A stretch of DNA of 11,666 nt from Oscillospiraceae bacterium. Lineage in GTDB: Bacteria; Bacillota; Clostridia; Oscillospirales; Ruminococcaceae. The DNA lies in contig JAEDOB010000043.1 of NCBI GenBank assembly GCA_016302225.1, forward strand, positions 1 to 11,666, written 5' to 3'. Positions 7,383 to 11,666 of this stretch are shown here, one piece after another (the stretch's first letter is position 1; each line of letters starts with the position of its first letter). The notes beneath the pieces are model-generated. The model saw nothing but the letters and a program-made list of their open reading frames with translations. It did no database searches and was not told the origin of the DNA. The translations under genes were made by a program, and so were the position numbers.

Positions 7383-8338
7383 TTTCAGAGAATGACAGAA
7401 AGCGTATAGTTCAGGCGCTTATTGATGAAGAACGGAAAATAAATATAGGCATGTTTTTCAGTGAAGATGAACTGCATGACTTCCTGAATTTTCTGCGCAT
7501 AAGCTCGCCGATTCTTTTTCATCTTGGAGAAATGAAATACTCCATCAATCGGCTGACCCGCAACACATCAATATATCCCCAATATCTCATGACTTCGGAG
7601 GAGCACAAGCAGGTCAGTAATGCAGTGCTGCAGAGAATAAATGTTATTAAACGTGAATTTGATCTGGTTTCTGATCTATCAGAAAAAGAACGGTATATTC
7701 ACGACTTCCTTTGTTCTAATATCGTATATGCAGAGGAGGGCAATGAAAGCCATACGATCCTCGGCCCGCTTCTTAATGGACGCGGCGTGTGTGAGGGTAT
7801 TGCGAAGACCGCACAGCTTTTGCTGAAGCTGTGCGGAATTCCAGCCTGCATAATTGAAGGCTCCGCATCAAGCGAAAAAAAATCAAATGTACCACATGCA
7901 TGGAACGCCGTGCGCATAAAAGACAAGTGGTGTCAGTGCGATTTCACCTTTGATATCGCCATGAGCAGAATTGGCTTTACGAGGTACGATTACTATAATA
8001 TAAGTACTTATCAAATATCCTCCGACCATGTTGTCGAGTATGACCCATGGCAGGTTTCCGGCTTGTGTACCTCCGATGAGAACAGCTACTATAGCACGAA
8101 CAGACTTGTCGTCTATAGCGTTAATGATCTGGATGAGTTTATTAAACAGAAAATATACATGCGTCAGAGGAACATCCAGTTTAGAATGAAATGTTCCTTG
8201 CCGGATGTAATTTGTGCCAGTACGGTGGAAGAACATGTTCACCGTGTATTATCAGGTGCAAAGGGACTAAGGTCCTATACATATAACTACAACAGCAAAC
8301 AACAGGTATATTGTGCTTTTGTTGAGTACAACAATTAA
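7379..8338 (+). CDS. Transglutaminase-like (papain superfamily) protein
   Basis: A 319-residue protein with a transglutaminase-core domain. The nucleophile motif GRGVCEGIAKTAQLL contains C138, PHAWNAVRI contains H173, and WCQCDFTFD contains D188, the full Cys-His-Asp triad in the usual order and spacing. Bacterial members act as peptidases, amidases or crosslinkers. Residues 1-110 form an unrecognised helical N-terminal region and about 230-319 an unrecognised C-terminal region with alternating strands. There is no clear signal peptide or membrane segment, so a cytoplasmic or type VII-exported protein fits better than Sec export. It begins by ATGA overlap with the preceding gene and has no strong ribosome binding site. 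It could be a second effector, a processing enzyme or a partner of the toxin-like protein; the sequence does not decide. Confidence 0.8.
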   Translation: MISENDRKRIVQALIDEERKINIGMFFSEDELHDFLNFLRISSPILFHLGEMKYSINRLTRNTSIYPQYLMTSEEHKQVSNAVLQRINVIKREFDLVSDLSEKERYIHDFLCSNIVYAEEGNESHTILGPLLNGRGVCEGIAKTAQLLLKLCGIPACIIEGSASSEKKSNVPHAWNAVRIKDKWCQCDFTFDIAMSRIGFTRYDYYNISTYQISSDHVVEYDPWQVSGLCTSDENSYYSTNRLVVYSVNDLDEFIKQKIYMRQRNIQFRMKCSLPDVICASTVEEHVHRVLSGAKGLRSYTYNYNSKQQVYCAFVEYNN

Positions 8339-8360
8339 CTAACTAAGGGAATAGAGAATC

Positions 8361-10550
8361 ATGATTTATTTTGGAACGAAATCAAATTATAACCTCGGTA
8401 CTGAAATAAAAGCTGGCGGAGAAGGCACTATATATACGGTCGAAGGAAATAGTGCCCTTGTGGCCAAAATCTATCATGCGAATGTGCTGTCTACTGAGCT
8501 GCATGATAAGCTGTACCACATGATGATTAATCCGCCGGATGCATCCGTCCTGTCGCAGATTGCTTGGCCAATAGATATTATTTACGATCATTACAAGAAT
8601 TTTGCCGGCTTTGTCATGAGCAAGCTCAATGTAGACATGGATCTTAAAGCCGCGTACAAATATTCCCCTGATAAACCTGATAAACTTTCCGGGTATCAGC
8701 GTCTTATCATCGCTGTAAACATCTGTGTTGTTATTGATGCAGTGCATAAGGCCGGATATGTGTTCGGCGACTTTAATCCGCTTAACATAGGTATTAACAG
8801 CAAAACCGGCAAAGTAGCATTTTTTGATGCCGATACCTATCATTTTTATGATAAATCAAGCGGCAGAACCTTCAGATGCTGTGTCGGCACGGATGGTTAT
8901 ATTGCTCCTGAACTTCTGGCAAAGGGAAACGGTTTGGAATATAAGGATATTCCGCTTCCATCATTTACTGAGGAGACCGATAATTTCGCGCTGGCAATCC
9001 ATATTTTCCGCCTCCTGATGAATGGCTATACGCCGTTCAACGGAATAAAAGAAGCGGAAAACGCATCCACGGCCTCCCCCGGCGTTGGAAATAAACCTAT
9101 TGAGCTGGATTACTATTGCTACAAGCCGGGCTATAAGCCGCAGAGTGCCTATGTTCCTGACTTCAACAGCTTCCCGCCGTATATGCGCGGCATGTTCAAC
9201 AAAGCATTTATTGACGGCAGAGTGAATCCTCGAAACCGCCCGACTGCGGCAGAATGGTATAAAGCACTTTGCGCTTTCAGTAAAGAACTTGTTCAGTGTG
9301 GAGATAACCCAAATCACTATTTCCATAAAGCGAGTAAATTCTGCCCATATTGTGAAGCAGATGAGAGATATAGCCGCAATATTCACGGCATAGGAACAAG
9401 CAGCCAGATGAGCTTTAACACGCCGGTGAATATTCCGGTTAGAAAAGCTGCCACCAGCACAACATCTGCTCCGGTCGTTTCTTCTACCTCGGTGCGCGGC
9501 ACAAATACGTCACCCTATGTTGGCGGAAAACCTTTCAATCCAACTACACAAACAAAGAAACGCAAGAAATCCGGATGCTTGCCCATTATTATTGGAATTA
9601 TCTCGGTAATAATTGCGGTGTCAGCTATTTCTTCACTGTTTGACTCAGACGATGATGACGAATACGAAGTCGTTGAGACCGAAAATCCGTATGTTGTAGA
9701 CTGTGACCTGCTAAGTCTTGAGCCGGTAAAAGCGGATGCTATGATTAAGGCAAACTTCTATGATACGGGCAAAACAAATACTGAGGAGCCCTACAGGGGA
9801 GAATTATACTGCATATATCCGATGTCCACTATAACTTATAATCTCAATGGCGCCTATGACCGTTTTACTGCACTTTGGACATTGACGAACATGACCAAAG
9901 ATTCAAAGGGCAAAGCATACGTTGAGATTTATACAGACGGACAGCTTATATATACTTCGCCTGAGGTCTCGGCCGGAGTACTGCCGGTACCGATAGACTT
10001 GAATATCAACTCCTGCAATCTGCTGACGATATTTTTCAAGGGATACGCGGGCGATGCAATTTTGACAAATGCTCGTCTTTCAAATTACGGCGATAAGCTG
10101 AAGCCGACTGAATATTATTATCCTGGTACGCTGCCTGAATGGCTCACAAATTTTAGCCCGCTGAGACGCGATGATAACGCAGATGTAATACAGGAATGTT
10201 CCACCATAAGAGCAATTACCGGAGAACCTATTTCTCATTTGATTGGCTCCACTACCTCAGTTTCAGAACAGACTATTGAGTATTACATTAAAGGCGAGTA
10301 CAAACGACTCACCGGTACCTGGGCTGTTGATGATTATTTTAGCTCTAGGATTGATCACTATTATTCATTCTCGGTCTATGCCGATGGTGAACTTGTGTAT
10401 ACTTCACCCTCAATAACAGGCGGTGATTTGCCGGTTCAATTTGATATTGATATAAAGAACTGTGATAAGCTGGAGCTGGTATTTGACCGCGGCGCAAGTG
10501 ATTATGGTTCACCTGTGGTTGTTGCAGGAAATCTCCGTTTGTATCCGTAA
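8361..10550 (+). CDS. Membrane-anchored Ser/Thr-kinase-like receptor with zinc ribbon and two NPCBM-like domains
   Basis: A 729-residue protein. Residues about 10-305 are a divergent kinase: glycine loop AGGEGTIY (18-25), K36 in VAKIY, catalytic loop FGDFNPLNIGI (D137, N142), DAD replacing DFG (D156) and APE at 182-184. These departures are typical of TerY-P-type kinases. C313, H319/H322 and CPYC (C328, C331) form a probable zinc ribbon. A Ser/Thr-rich linker (362-385) leads to KKRKK (399-403), one membrane helix (about 406-427) and an acidic stretch, so the C-terminal half should face outwards. That half holds two related beta domains, each with an NPCBM-type core: VEIYTDGQLIYTSPEV and FSVYADGELVYTSPSI, each followed by a 'G-LPV-I' strand. 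NPCBM domains are putative carbohydrate-binding modules, suggesting glycan sensing. AAGGGA (8345-8350) lies 10 nt before the ATG. It should oppose the PP2C. Confidence 0.88.
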   Translation: MIYFGTKSNYNLGTEIKAGGEGTIYTVEGNSALVAKIYHANVLSTELHDKLYHMMINPPDASVLSQIAWPIDIIYDHYKNFAGFVMSKLNVDMDLKAAYKYSPDKPDKLSGYQRLIIAVNICVVIDAVHKAGYVFGDFNPLNIGINSKTGKVAFFDADTYHFYDKSSGRTFRCCVGTDGYIAPELLAKGNGLEYKDIPLPSFTEETDNFALAIHIFRLLMNGYTPFNGIKEAENASTASPGVGNKPIELDYYCYKPGYKPQSAYVPDFNSFPPYMRGMFNKAFIDGRVNPRNRPTAAEWYKALCAFSKELVQCGDNPNHYFHKASKFCPYCEADERYSRNIHGIGTSSQMSFNTPVNIPVRKAATSTTSAPVVSSTSVRGTNTSPYVGGKPFNPTTQTKKRKKSGCLPIIIGIISVIIAVSAISSLFDSDDDDEYEVVETENPYVVDCDLLSLEPVKADAMIKANFYDTGKTNTEEPYRGELYCIYPMSTITYNLNGAYDRFTALWTLTNMTKDSKGKAYVEIYTDGQLIYTSPEVSAGVLPVPIDLNINSCNLLTIFFKGYAGDAILTNARLSNYGDKLKPTEYYYPGTLPEWLTNFSPLRRDDNADVIQECSTIRAITGEPISHLIGSTTSVSEQTIEYYIKGEYKRLTGTWAVDDYFSSRIDHYYSFSVYADGELVYTSPSITGGDLPVQFDIDIKNCDKLELVFDRGASDYGSPVVVAGNLRLYP

Positions 10551-10584
10551 TCAATTGGTATTATAAAAAATGGAGGCGATTATT

Positions 10585-11136
10585 GTGAATTTTTTTGAAA
10601 AAAAGAGAATGGAACGCAGATTAAAGGAAGCAGGTGGGCCATACGGTCTTGTTGCGCAGAATATGGCTGCGATTTACTATGCAATTTCTTTTACACCCTA
10701 CGGGAAGCAGTTGAACGAGAGACGGCATCTGGCCGCGACGGCACTGATTGATGCAGTGGGATACTATAATGAAGGTAAGATAACTCCGAAGGATATAGCA
10801 GCAGATATAGCTGCTGCCAGCAATGGCGAAATATGCCTCATTGGAACGACAAAGAAGAATGGAGTAGTGCCGGCAGAAGAAAATGCAATGCTCATTGCTG
10901 TCACGATGCAGATTGCCGCCCGTATGCAGAAAATAAGCGAGAACAAGTTCTCGCTCTTCTATGATCATTATGATCATATTATCGACCCGATAATTATGAA
11001 TAAGCCGCTGATTGCAGACATGATAAAGCAGACTCTTGCGGAAGGCCGAAAGAGCAAAGCCTATGCTGACTGTATAAAGCTTGTCAACGAGACCTGCGCC
11101 ATTCCGGAGTTCCAGAGAATTATAAACGCATTTTGA
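10585..11136 (+). CDS. Conserved-context hypothetical protein, GTG start
   Basis: A 183-residue soluble, mainly helical protein that I do not recognise. It has a basic N-terminus (FFEKKRMERRLKEAGG), an Ala/Ile-rich middle (DIAADIAAAS) and no membrane segment or signal peptide. No catalytic motif is evident; the YDHYDH pair (about 128-133) could bind metal but this is speculative. GTG at 10585 is chosen because GGAGG (10572-10576) lies 8 nt upstream. An ATG at 10570 is in frame but would place the ribosome binding site inside the gene. It follows the kinase by 34 nt on the same strand and ends the cluster before the sequence changes character. It may be an accessory or adaptor of the system. 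Confidence 0.75.
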   Translation: MNFFEKKRMERRLKEAGGPYGLVAQNMAAIYYAISFTPYGKQLNERRHLAATALIDAVGYYNEGKITPKDIAADIAAASNGEICLIGTTKKNGVVPAEENAMLIAVTMQIAARMQKISENKFSLFYDHYDHIIDPIIMNKPLIADMIKQTLAEGRKSKAYADCIKLVNETCAIPEFQRIINAF

Positions 11137-11149
11137 CTATTGCGCAGGG

Positions 11150-11666
11150 GTGTTTGCCAGATTGAAGAATGAAATGTTCTTCGTTAGCTTGCCGCAGGAT
11201 GAGTTTGTAGGAAGAATTGTGGACTTTTATGATGAAGGCAAAACCGCTGCGCATAAATTATTATGAACGCTATCAGAAGATAATCGAGGAGTACAACGCC
11301 GACAACGAAAAGTACAAGATAGCTATTATCTTTGAGCTGCTTATGAATCTTGCCGGCAGCATGAACGCCGAACAGCGGCGCTATGCAAGCGAAGGCTTCA
11401 ACAGCGACGAGGAGCTGACGGTTTATGAGATGCTGTTTAAGGATTCTCTGACGAAGGAAGAGATAAAGCAGGTCAAGGCACTTGCCCAGACCATGCTGAT
11501 CAAAATCAAGGCGAAGATTCACGAGCTCGACCACTGGACGGATAAGGAGGAGACCTGCGGCATTATTGACACGATGATTCGCGATATGCTGTATACAGAC
11601 CTCCCGCTGAGCTATGATGACGCCGCCCTCACGCAGTACCGCCGCACATTGTATGAGTATTTCTAC
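11150..11666 (+). pseudogene. hsdR: Type I restriction endonuclease subunit R (HsdR) C-terminal fragment, frameshifted
   Basis: From about 11229 to the window end one frame reads continuously as the C-terminal part of HsdR: PLRINYYERYQKIIEEYN, then KIHELDHWTDKEETC and near the end DLPLSYDDAALTQYRRTLYEY. These follow the order of that domain in type I R subunits. The preceding residues (LPQDEFVGRIVDF) lie in another frame (11150-11228). They join naturally if one T is removed from the T-run at 11225-11228, implying a frameshift. The SNF2/helicase and nuclease regions are absent, and no start codon with a ribosome binding site was found, so this is a 5'-truncated relic. It continues past the window edge. 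No HsdM or HsdS is present here. Confidence 0.75.

Noticed and set aside
10536..10571. Possible internal promoter TTGTAT, 17 bp, TATAAA before the last gene
   Set aside because: It is a weak match, and initiation would fall within or after the GGAGG of the gene, leaving no usable leader.
10936..10955. Inverted repeat AGCGAGAAC-aa-GTTCTCGCT followed by two ATGATCAT copies
   Set aside because: It lies inside the coding sequence of the 183-residue protein with a 2-nt loop and no T-run. It encodes ordinary residues and looks like coincidence, not a terminator or operator.
11137..11160. Terminator expected after the last operon gene
   Set aside because: No GC-rich hairpin followed by a T-run could be found, so the transcript end is unresolved.

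Overview
The window looks like chromosomal DNA from a Gram-positive anaerobe of the Clostridia (Ruminococcus/Lachnospiraceae-like). This is inferred from strong AGGAGG-type ribosome binding sites, moderate-to-low GC, tightly packed co-directional genes and the protein families. No rRNA, tRNA, CRISPR array or intact insertion sequence was seen.

Positions 1-372 hold no intact gene. They contain a 13-bp tandem duplication and two abutting open stretches on the minus strand that may be a decayed gene. A near-consensus housekeeping promoter (TTGATA, 17 bp, TATAAT; 373-401) then starts a ten-gene plus-strand operon (442-11136) with gaps of 34 bases or less, or overlaps. In order it encodes: a TerY-like VWA protein; a PP2C phosphatase; an 1186-residue FtsK/SpoIIIE-type ATPase with an N-terminal coiled coil and one intact P-loop; two ~100-residue helical proteins of WXG100-like size; a papain-fold (Tox-PL-like) protein; an 89-residue protein overlapping its 3' end and placed where an immunity gene would be; a transglutaminase-fold protein; a membrane-anchored Ser/Thr-kinase-like protein with a zinc ribbon and two outward-facing NPCBM-like domains; and an unrecognised 183-residue protein.

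VWA + PP2C + zinc-ribbon kinase is the composition of the TerY-P triad described from comparative genomics. FtsK-type ATPase + small helical proteins + toxin-like enzyme is the logic of a type VII secretion (ESX/Ess) locus. I infer a phosphorylation-controlled, minimal type VII-like system, in which the kinase senses a surface or glycan signal, PP2C reverses its action, VWA scaffolds, and the ATPase acts on the small helical proteins and/or the papain-fold protein. Core membrane parts of a classical type VII system are absent from this window, so secretion is not shown; an intracellular defence or stress function remains possible.

The most unusual local feature is at 6231-6259. The second small helical ORF and the papain-fold ORF are in the same frame, separated only by one TAG followed directly by ATG, inside a Gly/Ala/Ser-rich linker. 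Stop and start lie in the loop of a potential 7-bp perfect hairpin. This suggests either a helical-domain/toxin fusion split by a stop codon or a readthrough/reinitiation switch.

After 11136 the sequence changes to the C-terminal part of a type I restriction HsdR subunit, lacking its N-terminal portion and frameshifted near 11224-11228, running off the window. Both flanks thus look like degraded accessory DNA.
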